Source: GWC2-40-17 sp035400705 (GTDB taxonomy: Bacteria > Patescibacteriota > Patescibacteriia > Magasanikbacterales > UBA10003). From it: a DNA stretch of 46,947 bases. The stretch's first letter is position 1. Each line of letters begins with the position of its first letter. The notes under the pieces are model-generated. The model was not told the origin of the DNA, did not search any database, and worked only from the letters and a program-made list of their open reading frames with translations. The translations under genes were made by a program, and so were the position numbers. Positions 38,087 through 45,965 of this stretch are shown one piece after another. The stretch spans positions 1 to 46,947 of the forward strand of contig DAOMZV010000002.1 of the NCBI GenBank assembly GCA_035400705.1, given 5' to 3'.

Positions 38087-38947
38087 ATGCCAGAATTGCC
38101 AGAAGTAGAAACTATTCGTCATGATTTAGAAAAAATGATTGAGGGCAAGAAAATTGCTCAGGTTGAGGTGTTGACCAAATCAATAGTTGAACCAAATAAC
38201 TTTTCTAAAATAGTCGTTGGTAAAAAAATTATAACAGTATCGCGTCGCGCTAAGCTTTTGATGCTGAAGTTATCTGATAATTGGCAGTTGTTGATTCATT
38301 TAAAAATGACTGGTCAATTGATTTATCGTTTGGGTAGGGGAGAAGTGGCTGCGGTGGGAGGGCACCCCATTGCTTTGGGCTTGCAGGTTTTACCTAATAA
38401 ATTTACTCGCGCGGTTTTTACTTTAAATGACCAAAGCAAATTATTTTTTAATGATATTAGAAAGTTTGGCTGTCTCAAGGCGGTTAGAAATTCTGTAGCG
38501 GAAAAAATTAAAATTCAGTATGGTATAGAACCTCTAACGAAGGAGTTCACTTTAAAAAATTTTTCTAAAGTTTTAACCAGAAGGCCAAAAATGAAGGTAA
38601 AACAATTTTTGTTGGCTCAAGAATTAATAGCTGGTTTAGGCAATATTTATTCTGATGAAGCCTGTTTTTATGCTGGGGTCAAGCCAACTCGAACCACGAG
38701 TAGTTTACATCCAGTCGAAATAAAAAAATTATTTTCAGCCATTAGTCAGGTACTGAAAAAATCTTTAAAATATCGGGGGACTTCTTCCGAAAATTATGTG
38801 GATGCTTCGGGAAGATCTGGCGGGTTTGTTCCTCACTTGATGGTTTATGGTCGAGCTGGAGAAAAATGTAAAAAATGTGATAAGAATTTAATCAAAATAA
38901 AACTTGGTGGCCGGACTTCGGTTTATTGTCCGCACTGCCAAAAATAA
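38087..38947 (+). CDS. mutM: Formamidopyrimidine-DNA glycosylase (Fpg/MutM)
   Basis: Fpg removes oxidised purines such as 8-oxoguanine. The protein begins MPELPEVET, with the catalytic N-terminal Pro and Glu. It also has LIHLKMTGQL, NDIRKFG, the helix-two-turn-helix AGLGNIYSDEACFYAGVKP, GGFVPHLMVYGRAGEKC and a C-terminal zinc finger CxxC...CPHCQK with the lesion-contacting Arg in GGRTS. The length is 286 residues. It is the middle gene of gpmI-mutM-PAP2 with almost no spacing. Confidence 0.97.
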   Translation: MPELPEVETIRHDLEKMIEGKKIAQVEVLTKSIVEPNNFSKIVVGKKIITVSRRAKLLMLKLSDNWQLLIHLKMTGQLIYRLGRGEVAAVGGHPIALGLQVLPNKFTRAVFTLNDQSKLFFNDIRKFGCLKAVRNSVAEKIKIQYGIEPLTKEFTLKNFSKVLTRRPKMKVKQFLLAQELIAGLGNIYSDEACFYAGVKPTRTTSSLHPVEIKKLFSAISQVLKKSLKYRGTSSENYVDASGRSGGFVPHLMVYGRAGEKCKKCDKNLIKIKLGGRTSVYCPHCQK

Positions 38948-38950
38948 TCT

Positions 38951-39475
38951 ATGAATTTTTTAAGACAATTAGATTATAGATTGATGCGTTTAATTAATGG
39001 TTGGGCCAAACACTATAAATTGTTGGATTATTTTGGGGTATTTTGTGCCGTCTACTTAATTTGGATTATGGTCGCGCTAGCCCTGAGTTTATTCTTTTAC
39101 ATTCCTAAAAACATTAATCGTTTAAAATATTTATTTGTTTTGCTAGCTTCTAGCGTTGGCGCTTATTTAATTTCGGCTGTTTTTGGTTTTATTTATGGCC
39201 GCGCCAGACCATTTGTAGGTTTTAATGGCTTAAACCAGCTAATTGCCACTTCTTTTTCTCATAAATCTTTTCCTTCCTCTCACTCTACTTTGGCATTTGC
39301 TTTAGCTTTTAGTGTTTTATTTTTTAACCGCCCCTTAGGGATTTTAATGTTAATTTTAGCCATTTTAGTGGCTTGGGGGAGAGTTTTTGTCGGTGTCCAT
39401 TACCCTATGGATATTTTAGGTGGGGCTATTTTAGGTGGATTGGTCAGTTTGGTAGTTTATCGTTTATTAGTCTAA
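38951..39475 (+). CDS. PAP2-family membrane phosphatase
   Basis: A 174-residue protein with about five membrane segments and the PAP2 motifs RARPF (motif 1; the usual leading Lys is replaced), FPSSHSTLAFA (motif 2) and RVFVGVHYPMDILGG (motif 3). Family members dephosphorylate lipid pyrophosphates. With RodA and MltG nearby, undecaprenyl-diphosphate recycling is the likeliest role, but phosphatidate phosphatases share these motifs. It follows mutM after three bases. Confidence 0.9.
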   Translation: MNFLRQLDYRLMRLINGWAKHYKLLDYFGVFCAVYLIWIMVALALSLFFYIPKNINRLKYLFVLLASSVGAYLISAVFGFIYGRARPFVGFNGLNQLIATSFSHKSFPSSHSTLAFALAFSVLFFNRPLGILMLILAILVAWGRVFVGVHYPMDILGGAILGGLVSLVVYRLLV

Positions 39476-39481
39476 GTCCTC

Positions 39482-39510
39482 TTGACAAAAAAGTTTTTTT
39501 AGTGTATAGT
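39482..39510 (+). promoter_or_regulatory. Promoter of the 61-residue protein gene
   Basis: A perfect TTGACA (39482-39487) and TATAGT (39505-39510) are 17 bases apart, with GTG before the -10 box. Confidence 0.82.
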
Positions 39511-39512
39511 AA

Positions 39513-39755
39513 TTATCCGCGTTAATTTAACAAAAAAACAAAGAGGGTGATATGTTTACAAGCAGCGCTAAGATTGAAATTGACATTGATGAGGAATTGT
39601 GGTTAGAATTTAAGAAATCATTGTCTCGGCGAGGCGTTGACGCTCGCCTTTCTCCCGACAAAAGGGAGATAATCTATACAAGCCAAAAGTCCGGGAAAAC
39701 AACAACCTCTCATTCTAGGCTTGTGCAAAAAGATTAGATGTTTTTTCGCGGATAA
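39513..39755 (+). repeat. Inverted repeat flanking the 61-residue protein gene
   Basis: TTATCCGCG (39513-39521) in the 5' leader and CGCGGATAA (39747-39755) after the stop codon are perfect 9-base complements. They would sit near the two ends of one short mRNA. Confidence 0.55.
39552..39737 (+). CDS. 61-residue protein of unknown function
   Basis: A small, charged, soluble protein with an acidic first third (KIEIDIDEELWLEFKKSL) that looks like a beta strand then a helix, followed by a basic, Ser/Thr-rich remainder ending SRLVQKD. No family is recognised. The evidence that it is real is a near-consensus promoter, a Shine-Dalgarno sequence GAGGGTG five bases from the ATG and a strong terminator 24 bases after the stop. 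It is a single-gene unit with complementary leader and trailer sequences. Confidence 0.78.
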   Translation: MFTSSAKIEIDIDEELWLEFKKSLSRRGVDARLSPDKREIIYTSQKSGKTTTSHSRLVQKD

Positions 39756-39759
39756 CAAA

Positions 39760-39790
39760 AGCTGCTGGAAGTTCCAGCAGCCTTTTTTTA
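39760..39790 (+). terminator. Terminator of the 61-residue protein gene
   Basis: Stem GCTGCTGGA/TCCAGCAGC with a three-base loop, then C and seven T. The convergent kinase-like gene ends at the T-run. Confidence 0.93.
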
Positions 39791-41140
39791 AATAGATTTA
39801 ATAAATTTGATTAAGGAATTTTGTATGGGTAAGGGTAGCGAACGTCTTTTTTTGTCTGGGTCAACTTTTAGTAAATTAGTTAGATAGTTTTTTACTTGTT
39901 CAGCTGTAACCATTTTTTCTTCTAACATCGCTAATAAGGTCACTTCGGCAAATTCTGCTGGCGGCAGAGGCAGTCTTAAAGATGACCAGATATTACCAAA
40001 TAATTCTTCTAAATTAATTTCTCGTCCGGCTGAAGGAATAACTTTTTCTTGCCAGAATTTTTGCCAATCGGGATGTTTTTTTAATCTATCTAAATTTCTT
40101 TGGACGTTATTAAAGAAATCACGAAACTCTTGCTGCTTAACTTCCTCATGGCGAGTAGTGAGAGGTTTTAAATCTCTGACTAAAGCCAAATCATCCGCAT
40201 AGTCAATTCCGTTTTCATGATAAAGGTCGTCACTAAACTCACCTTCAAAACTAGTAGCTGAACCAAAATCAATCACATAGACTTGAGGTTCTGTTTCAGC
40301 AGAAGCTTGATGATCTCCAACAACTAAAAAATTACGATGATGGCCGTCTCTAAAGCACAAACCGTTTTGATGAAACAGCTGCATGCTTTTTTCTATTTGG
40401 CTTAGAATTGTCGGGTGCAAAACCAGCCCACGTTTTTTTAAAACATCATATAGAATCTGCGCATTTTCATCCATTACTCTTTCTTCATCAATTTGGCGCT
40501 GGGCAGAATCTTTAGTTTTAGTTTTGGCTTGATAAAACAAAACTTGGGAAACCTGTTCTTGTAAATCCTCAAAAGTCATTTCTTCAGCAAAGTTTTTTAA
40601 ATGAACAAAACGTTCATCTCTTTTAATGGTTTCTCGATAAAGTAAAGTGGCCAAGTCAGCACCAGGGACGTAATCCATGATAATAATTTCTGCTCGATCA
40701 GCCACGCCTTCCGCTCCGCTTAAACGAATTTTGTCTCTAGTTTCTTCTTTAAGTTGTAAATCAAAGAAATCTAAAGGTTTAGGAACCCTAGCTAAGCCAG
40801 AATTTTGGTTTTGGTCTAAAATATCATAAGCTTGTTGTTGTAGGGCAAATTCTTGGCGGCCAGTACCAGGGGAATAAATTTTTAAAATTTTAAGTGCTTG
40901 TTCTGAATCTATTTTTGCCCCCTTTTTTTCTAAATATTTTTTAAGGTTAGGTAATTCTCCTCCTTCTGAAAAATTAATTTTTAAGATTATGCCGTTGCTT
41001 CCTTCGTTAACTTTTTTAGCATGCTTTAAGATATAAAGCTCCAATTCGCTTTCTGCTATCTGTCTTTCTATATCTTCCTCTGTTTCTTGAGGGTTAGAAG
41101 AATTTTCAAAATTATTATTATCTGGAGATGGTCGACGCAT
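39788..41140 (-). CDS. Protein kinase-like protein of unknown substrate
   Basis: The 450-residue soluble protein shows a kinase-type order of motifs: a Gly-loop-like EGSNGIILKI (46-55), a candidate ATP-anchoring Lys in ALKILKIY (84 or 87), a hinge-like IIIMDYVPGADL (152-162), a catalytic-loop-like FRDGHHRN (263-270, with D265 and N270) and VIDFGSAT (289-296, the DFG metal site). About 150 residues follow, helical and uncharacterised. No membrane segment or receptor domain is present. The catalytic loop is closer to atypical or aminoglycoside-phosphotransferase-type kinases than to classic Hanks kinases. It is transcribed alone from a perfect consensus promoter. Confidence 0.78.
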   Translation of the reverse strand: MRRPSPDNNNFENSSNPQETEEDIERQIAESELELYILKHAKKVNEGSNGIILKINFSEGGELPNLKKYLEKKGAKIDSEQALKILKIYSPGTGRQEFALQQQAYDILDQNQNSGLARVPKPLDFFDLQLKEETRDKIRLSGAEGVADRAEIIIMDYVPGADLATLLYRETIKRDERFVHLKNFAEEMTFEDLQEQVSQVLFYQAKTKTKDSAQRQIDEERVMDENAQILYDVLKKRGLVLHPTILSQIEKSMQLFHQNGLCFRDGHHRNFLVVGDHQASAETEPQVYVIDFGSATSFEGEFSDDLYHENGIDYADDLALVRDLKPLTTRHEEVKQQEFRDFFNNVQRNLDRLKKHPDWQKFWQEKVIPSAGREINLEELFGNIWSSLRLPLPPAEFAEVTLLAMLEEKMVTAEQVKNYLTNLLKVDPDKKRRSLPLPIQNSLIKFIKSI

Positions 41141-41164
41141 ATTTTTAAGCTTAAATATAAATTA

Positions 41165-41193
41165 ATTATAGCACATTTTAAGGCTTTTGTCAA
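41165..41193 (-). promoter_or_regulatory. Promoter of the kinase-like gene
   Basis: A perfect TTGACA (41188-41193), 17 bases, TATAAT (41165-41170) on the minus strand. The spacer AAAGCCTTAAAATGTGC is nearly that of the promoters at 27742 and 46879. Confidence 0.92.
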
Positions 41194-41205
41194 TCTAAAA
41201 ATAAC

Positions 41206-41235
41206 TTGCCAAGAAATGATTTTTTAGATAAAATT
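41206..41235 (+). promoter_or_regulatory. Promoter of manC
   Basis: TTGCCA (41206-41211) and TAAAAT (41230-41235) are 18 bases apart, 17 bases before the ATG. Confidence 0.6.
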
Positions 41236-41252
41236 AAGACAATAATAAGCTT

Positions 41253-42335
41253 ATGAAAATAATAATTTTAACTGGTGGCGTGGGTAAAAGATTGTGGCCA
41301 TTAGGTAGACAAAATAATCCCAAGCAGTTTTTTCCCATCATTAGTAAAAAACCTTTAGTTAAGGAAACTTATGATCGGTTTGTCAAAATTTATGGTTCAA
41401 AAAAGATTTTTTTATCGACAACAGCCGATTTATTGCCTTTTTTGAAAAAAATTTTTCCTAAGTTGTCAGCTAATCAGTTTTTAGTAGAGCCGAGCCGTCG
41501 GGATACGGCGCCAGCTATGGGTTTTGCCTCTTTAAAAATGTTTTTGCAAAATCCTGATGAACCGATAGTTTTTATTCCCTCCGATCATTTTGTAGCCGAT
41601 GTTCCCAAATACTTGGATTGTTTTAAAATTGGGGAAGAATTGATAAAGAAAACTAATTGTTTAGTGGATATTGGCGTTACTGCCACTTTTCCTAGTACGG
41701 TTTTGGGGTATACTAAAGTCGGTTCTCTTTATAAAAAAATAAAAGGCGTAGAAGTTTTTAATTTTGCCGGACATACAGAAAAACCCAATGTTACAACCGC
41801 AACCCAATATTTAGCCAGTGGCCATTATTTGTGGCATGGCAATTATTATATGTGGACGCCGCGTTTATTTTTGCAGGCCTTGCAAACCTATGTCCCGGAA
41901 ATCAGTTCTGGTTTAGAAAAAATTAAAATTGCTTTGCTGAATAGAGACACGGCGAAAATTAAAAATTTGTATCAGCAACTTCCTAAAGTATCTTTTGATT
42001 ATGCCGTAACCGAAAAAATCAGCAAAAAACAAGTTCTAATTATTAAAGGTAATTTTGGTTGGAGCGATATCGGAGCTTGGGATGTTTTACATAATCAATT
42101 GCAGAGCGAGGCTGATTCTTTAGGCAATGTAGCTAAGGGTCGGGTGGTTCATCAGGGAACTAAAAATTGTTTGTTGTTTTCTCATTCGCAAAAAGTTTTA
42201 GCTGCTGTCGGTTTGGAAGATATGATTGTGGTAGACACCGAGGATGCTCTGTTAGTTTGTCCTAAAAATCGAGCGCAAGAGGTTAAAAAATTGATTGAAA
42301 AAATTGAAGAACAGGGTTTAAATAAGTATTTATAA
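41253..42335 (+). CDS. manC: Mannose-1-phosphate guanylyltransferase
   Basis: The enzyme makes GDP-mannose from mannose 1-phosphate and GTP, a precursor for surface glycans. The 360-residue, single-domain form begins with the nucleotide-binding IIILTGGVGKRLWPLGR and continues with PKQFFPI, EPSRRDTAPA, FIPSDHFV, LGYTKVG, HTEKPN, WHGNYYMW, SFDYAVTEK and GNFGWSDIGAWD. The C-terminal isomerase domain of bifunctional enzymes is absent. Its neighbours are mltG downstream and the kinase-like gene upstream on the other strand. Confidence 0.94.
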   Translation: MKIIILTGGVGKRLWPLGRQNNPKQFFPIISKKPLVKETYDRFVKIYGSKKIFLSTTADLLPFLKKIFPKLSANQFLVEPSRRDTAPAMGFASLKMFLQNPDEPIVFIPSDHFVADVPKYLDCFKIGEELIKKTNCLVDIGVTATFPSTVLGYTKVGSLYKKIKGVEVFNFAGHTEKPNVTTATQYLASGHYLWHGNYYMWTPRLFLQALQTYVPEISSGLEKIKIALLNRDTAKIKNLYQQLPKVSFDYAVTEKISKKQVLIIKGNFGWSDIGAWDVLHNQLQSEADSLGNVAKGRVVHQGTKNCLLFSHSQKVLAAVGLEDMIVVDTEDALLVCPKNRAQEVKKLIEKIEEQGLNKYL

Positions 42336-42394
42336 ATTTTTATAAATTAAATTTTGTTGAAAGAATAAAAAAGCTTTCTAGTTATTTTTGAATT

Positions 42395-43234
42395 ATGAAA
42401 AAGATTTTCGTTATTTTGCTAGTCGCGGTAGTTTTATTTTTTGGAATAAAACATTGGCAAAATGAAAGACTACTAAAACAAGCCGAGGAAGCTCGAGACA
42501 AAGCCACAGTGCGCTTAACCTTTATTGAAGGTTGGACTTTGCGTGATTATGCTGATTATTTAAAACAACAGGGAGTTATTACTAATAACCAAGAATTTTT
42601 TGATGCGGTAGGGGAGCCAGCAGTTGATTATCGGCACGATCGTTTGCCAGTGGCCTTAGATTTTTTAGCCCCTTTTTCTTTTTTGCAAGATAAACCCGAA
42701 TATGCCACTTTGGAAGGCTATCTTTTTCCTGATACCTATTTTTTTGTCAAAGGAACTGCTATAGAAAATTTAGTCAAAAAAATGTTAAATAATTTTGAGG
42801 GAAAACTCACAGCTGAGATGCGAGCGGAAATTAAAAAACAAAATAAAACTATTTTTGAAATTGTGACGGTTGCTTCTTTAACCGAAGCTGAGGCTCAGAC
42901 TACCGAAGATCGCGCATTGGTAGCTGATATCATTTATCGTCGTCTAGCTAGTGGTATGCCTTTGCAATTAGATTCGACTGTCAACTATGTCACCGGCGAG
43001 AAAAATCCCGCTATTTCTTTAACCCAACAAAAAATTGATTCCCCTTATAATACCTATAAATATAAAAATTTACCTCTTGGTCCAATCAGTAATCCCAGTT
43101 TGGATTCACTGCAAGCCGCGATTTATCCTCAAAAAAATAATTATTGGTTTTTTTTAACTGGGACTGATGGCCGAATGCATTATGCTAAAAACTTAGCTGG
43201 TCATCAGGCTAATATGGTTAAATACTTAAAATAA
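42395..43234 (+). CDS. mltG: Endolytic transglycosylase MltG
   Basis: MltG cuts nascent glycan strands of peptidoglycan near the membrane. The 279-residue protein has an N-terminal membrane segment (residues 4-18) and the YceG-family blocks LEGYLFPDTYFF, VASLTEAEAQ with the catalytic Glu, MPLQLDSTVNY, SPYNTYKYKNLPLGPISNPS and a C-terminal FFLTGTDGRMHYAK. It is somewhat shorter than the E. coli enzyme and lacks a LysM domain. queA follows after four bases. Confidence 0.95.
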   Translation: MKKIFVILLVAVVLFFGIKHWQNERLLKQAEEARDKATVRLTFIEGWTLRDYADYLKQQGVITNNQEFFDAVGEPAVDYRHDRLPVALDFLAPFSFLQDKPEYATLEGYLFPDTYFFVKGTAIENLVKKMLNNFEGKLTAEMRAEIKKQNKTIFEIVTVASLTEAEAQTTEDRALVADIIYRRLASGMPLQLDSTVNYVTGEKNPAISLTQQKIDSPYNTYKYKNLPLGPISNPSLDSLQAAIYPQKNNYWFFLTGTDGRMHYAKNLAGHQANMVKYLK

Positions 43235-43238
43235 TTTT

Positions 43239-44264
43239 ATGTTGGTATCGGATTTTGATTATCATTTGCCGCTTGAGTTGATTGCTCAAGAGCCAGAGGA
43301 ACCCCGTGATCAAGCCAAACTTTTGGTATTAAAAAAAAGTGGGGAGGTTTTAGAGCACGATCATTTTTTTGGTTTGCCAAAATTTTTAAAAGCCGGGGAT
43401 GTTTTGGTTTTTAATGATACTAAAGTTTTTAAGGCTCGTTTGTTGGGAACAATTATTGGCAAACCAGCAGTCGTAGAAGTTTTTTTATTAAAATCAATCA
43501 ATAATTTTCAATGGGAAGTTTTACTTAAACCAGGTAGAAAATTAACCATTGGCTTGGAAGTAGAATTTGCGGAGAATTTACGTTGCGCCGTAATTTCTAA
43601 AAATGAAGATGGTACAGCAGTCGTGGAATTCAATCAACCTAAAGAATCTCTTTTGCAAATTACTGAAAAAATTGGTCACGTGCCTATTCCTCCTTATATT
43701 AAAAAAGAGCCGACCAAGGCCGAAGATTATCAAACAGTTTATGCACGGGAAGTTGGTTCGGTGGCGGCTCCGACGGCTGGTTTTCATTTTACCCCAGAAT
43801 TATTAGAAAAAATTAAACAACTGGGAGTGGAAATAAGGTTCGTGACCTTACATGTGGGGCTGGGAACTTTTTTACCTGTTAAAACAGAAGTGATAGAAGA
43901 ACATAAAATGCACAGCGAATGGGTGAATGTTACTTTAGAAACTGCTGAGGCTATTGCTCAAGCGAAAAAAGAAGGAAGAAGAGTTATTGCAGTTGGGACT
44001 ACGACCGCCAGAACTTTAGAGGGGGTCGTTGCCACTCAAGGCGCTCTAAAACCCTTTTCTGGCGAAATCAATATTTTTATTACTCCGGGTTGGCAATTTA
44101 AAATAATTGATGGCTTAATCACAAATTTTCATTTACCAAAGTCCACTTTATTGATGTTGGTAGCAGCTTTAGTTGGACGTGAAAAAATTTTGGCGGCTTA
44201 TCAAGAAGCCATTCAGAAACATTATCGTTTTTTTTCTTTTGGCGATGCCATGTTAATTATTTAA
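43239..44264 (+). CDS. queA: tRNA preQ1(34) S-adenosylmethionine ribosyltransferase-isomerase QueA
   Basis: QueA adds the ribosyl group of SAM to preQ1 in tRNA, giving epoxyqueuosine. The 341-residue protein has DFDYHLPLELIAQEP at the start, DVLVFNDTKVFKARL, IGHVPIPPYI, DYQTVYA, GSVAAPTAGFHFT, FVTLHVGLGTF and the C-terminal NFHLPKSTLLMLVAAL. The next enzyme in the order of action, Tgt, is encoded convergently 38 bases away. Genes for making preQ1 are not in this window. Confidence 0.97.
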   Translation: MLVSDFDYHLPLELIAQEPEEPRDQAKLLVLKKSGEVLEHDHFFGLPKFLKAGDVLVFNDTKVFKARLLGTIIGKPAVVEVFLLKSINNFQWEVLLKPGRKLTIGLEVEFAENLRCAVISKNEDGTAVVEFNQPKESLLQITEKIGHVPIPPYIKKEPTKAEDYQTVYAREVGSVAAPTAGFHFTPELLEKIKQLGVEIRFVTLHVGLGTFLPVKTEVIEEHKMHSEWVNVTLETAEAIAQAKKEGRRVIAVGTTTARTLEGVVATQGALKPFSGEINIFITPGWQFKIIDGLITNFHLPKSTLLMLVAALVGREKILAAYQEAIQKHYRFFSFGDAMLII

Positions 44265-44291
44265 AAATCCCCTTAAAGAAGGGGCTTTTTT
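44264..44291 (+). terminator. Terminator shared by queA and tgt
   Basis: Stem CCCCTT/AAGGGG with an AAAG loop, flanked by A-run and T-run so that it can work for both convergent genes. Confidence 0.85.
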
Positions 44292-44302
44292 GTTGGTTAT
44301 TT

Positions 44303-45517
44303 TTATTTAACCCAGTGTTTTTTTAGTTTTTCAAAAGTGTCTGCGGCAATAGCCCTGCGAATTTCTTCCATCACTTTTAACATAAAACGGACGTTATGAA
44401 TACTAGCCAAACGTAAACCCTCAATTTCATCAGTTTTAAATAAATGACGCAAGTAGCTACGACTGAAAAAATTATGTCCATCAAACCCGCGACAAACCGG
44501 ACAATCGCACCAGGGATCAATTGGTTTTTTATCTTCTAAAAATTCCGCGTTGTTGATATTCAAACGATATTTATTTTTAAGATTGCCGCCACCTTTGGGG
44601 GAAAGGTATAAAGCGCCGTTGCGAGCTAAACGGGTAGGGGCGACACAGTCAAACATATCTATTCCTAAGGACACTACGGTAAATAAATCCGAAGGAGCAA
44701 AACCTACTCCCATAGTGTAGCGAGGCTTGTCTTCTGGCAGATAGGGTTTAAGCCAGTCCATAATTTTTTCTGTGGCTTCCATATTATAGCCGATAGATTC
44801 TCCACCAATAGCAATACCGGCAAAGGGCAGGGAGGTAATAAATTTGGCACTGGCAATTCTTAAATCTTTAAATTTTCCACCTTGGATAATTCCAAATAAA
44901 TGTTGTTGGTAGGAATGAAGAGGTTTTTGTTTTTGGTGATACTCCACACATTGTTTGGCCCAAACATGGGTTCTTTCCATAGCCAAAAGACTTTCTTCTT
45001 TAGGAGCCGTGTCTTTAGTGCATTGATCAAAAGCCATAATAATATCAGCGCCAATTTTGTGTTGAATGGCAGTAGCTGATTCGGGGGTAAATAAATGCCA
45101 ACTACCATCCAAATAACTTCTAAAAGCCACGCCGTCTTCAGCAATTTTTACCAAAGATTTTCCTTGGAGTTTGGAATTATCAGCGGAACCGCGAACAGAA
45201 AATTCTTTATCTAAAGAAAAGACTTGAAAACCGCCGCTGTCAGTTAGAGTAGGCTTGTGCCAGTTCATAAATTTAGCCAGACCGCCCATTTTTTTAATCA
45301 AATCTTCTCCCGGACGCAAGTGTAAATGATAGGCATTGCCTAAAATGATTTGCGCTCCAGCTTCTTGTAAGTCCCGAGGATCTAGAGTTTTAACCGAGGC
45401 TTGGGTACCAACTGGCATAAATTGCGGAGTCTGAATATCGCCGTGATCAGTGTGGATTACGCCTAAACGCGCGCCAGATTTTTTAGATTGATGCTTGAGT
45501 TCAAAAAATTTGTTCAT
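44303..45517 (-). CDS. tgt: Queuine/preQ1 tRNA-ribosyltransferase (tRNA-guanine transglycosylase)
   Basis: Tgt exchanges G34 for preQ1 in tRNAs with a GUN anticodon. The 404 residues show TPQFMPVGTQASVKTL, LGNAYHLHLRPG, the catalytic TDSGGFQVFSL, FGIIQGG, GGESIGY (usual GGLAVGE) and DMFDCVAPTRLARNG with the nucleophilic Asp. The zinc site is CDCPVC...H near residue 340. An extra segment of about 15 residues follows DSGGFQVFSL. It converges on queA and has its own promoter. Confidence 0.96.
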   Translation of the reverse strand: MNKFFELKHQSKKSGARLGVIHTDHGDIQTPQFMPVGTQASVKTLDPRDLQEAGAQIILGNAYHLHLRPGEDLIKKMGGLAKFMNWHKPTLTDSGGFQVFSLDKEFSVRGSADNSKLQGKSLVKIAEDGVAFRSYLDGSWHLFTPESATAIQHKIGADIIMAFDQCTKDTAPKEESLLAMERTHVWAKQCVEYHQKQKPLHSYQQHLFGIIQGGKFKDLRIASAKFITSLPFAGIAIGGESIGYNMEATEKIMDWLKPYLPEDKPRYTMGVGFAPSDLFTVVSLGIDMFDCVAPTRLARNGALYLSPKGGGNLKNKYRLNINNAEFLEDKKPIDPWCDCPVCRGFDGHNFFSRSYLRHLFKTDEIEGLRLASIHNVRFMLKVMEEIRRAIAADTFEKLKKHWVK

Positions 45518-45529
45518 AGAGTTAGCTCT

Positions 45530-45559
45530 AATTTATCATTTTTTGTTTAAATTTGGCAA
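45530..45559 (-). promoter_or_regulatory. Promoter of tgt
   Basis: On the minus strand TTGCCA (45554-45559) and TAAATT (45530-45535) are 18 bases apart. Confidence 0.5.
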
Positions 45560-45571
45560 ATTTGATAAGAT
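45543..45571 (+). promoter_or_regulatory. Promoter of the 45606-45955 gene pair
   Basis: TTGTTT (45543-45548) and TAAGAT (45566-45571) are 17 bases apart and overlap the divergent tgt promoter. Confidence 0.5.
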
Positions 45572-45605
45572 TAAAAGGTAAAATAATTTATTTAATTTTT
45601 ATAAT

Positions 45606-45965
45606 ATGAAATTTATTTTTCATGTTTTAGGAACAATCTTTTTTGCTTTATGGATTGCTATAGGCGCCGTGGTTTTGTTTTTAGCCTTGTCTTTAATTAA
45701 AGTTAAACCTTGGCAGTTGTTATCTTCGGTTAATTTATCTGGAGTAACGGCAAACATAAGTAGTGCTGGAAATGTGGCCGAAGTAATTCAAAAAATTCAA
45801 AACAATAAAGAGGGAGTAGTTGCTGCTTATAATTCTTTAAACACTACCCAACAAGATTGTTTAAAAAAACAATTAGGCGAAACAATTATTAATAATGTTT
45901 TATCCGGCAAAGAAGTCAAACCAACTTCTGACATGATTTTAAAATCCCTGATCTGTGTTAAATAA
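45606..45965 (+). CDS. Small membrane-anchored protein of unknown function
   Basis: A 119-residue protein with one long N-terminal membrane segment (about 3-32) and a small soluble domain containing two Cys (TTQQDCLKKQLGE and the terminal SLICVK). No family is recognised. Its end overlaps the start of the peptidase-like gene by 11 bases, so the two are translationally coupled and may act together at the membrane. Confidence 0.75.
   Translation: MKFIFHVLGTIFFALWIAIGAVVLFLALSLIKVKPWQLLSSVNLSGVTANISSAGNVAEVIQKIQNNKEGVVAAYNSLNTTQQDCLKKQLGETIINNVLSGKEVKPTSDMILKSLICVK

Noticed and set aside
45600..45605. TATAAT directly before the ATG at 45606
   Set aside because: It touches the start codon, so transcription would begin inside the gene; the promoter at 45543-45571 is more reasonable.
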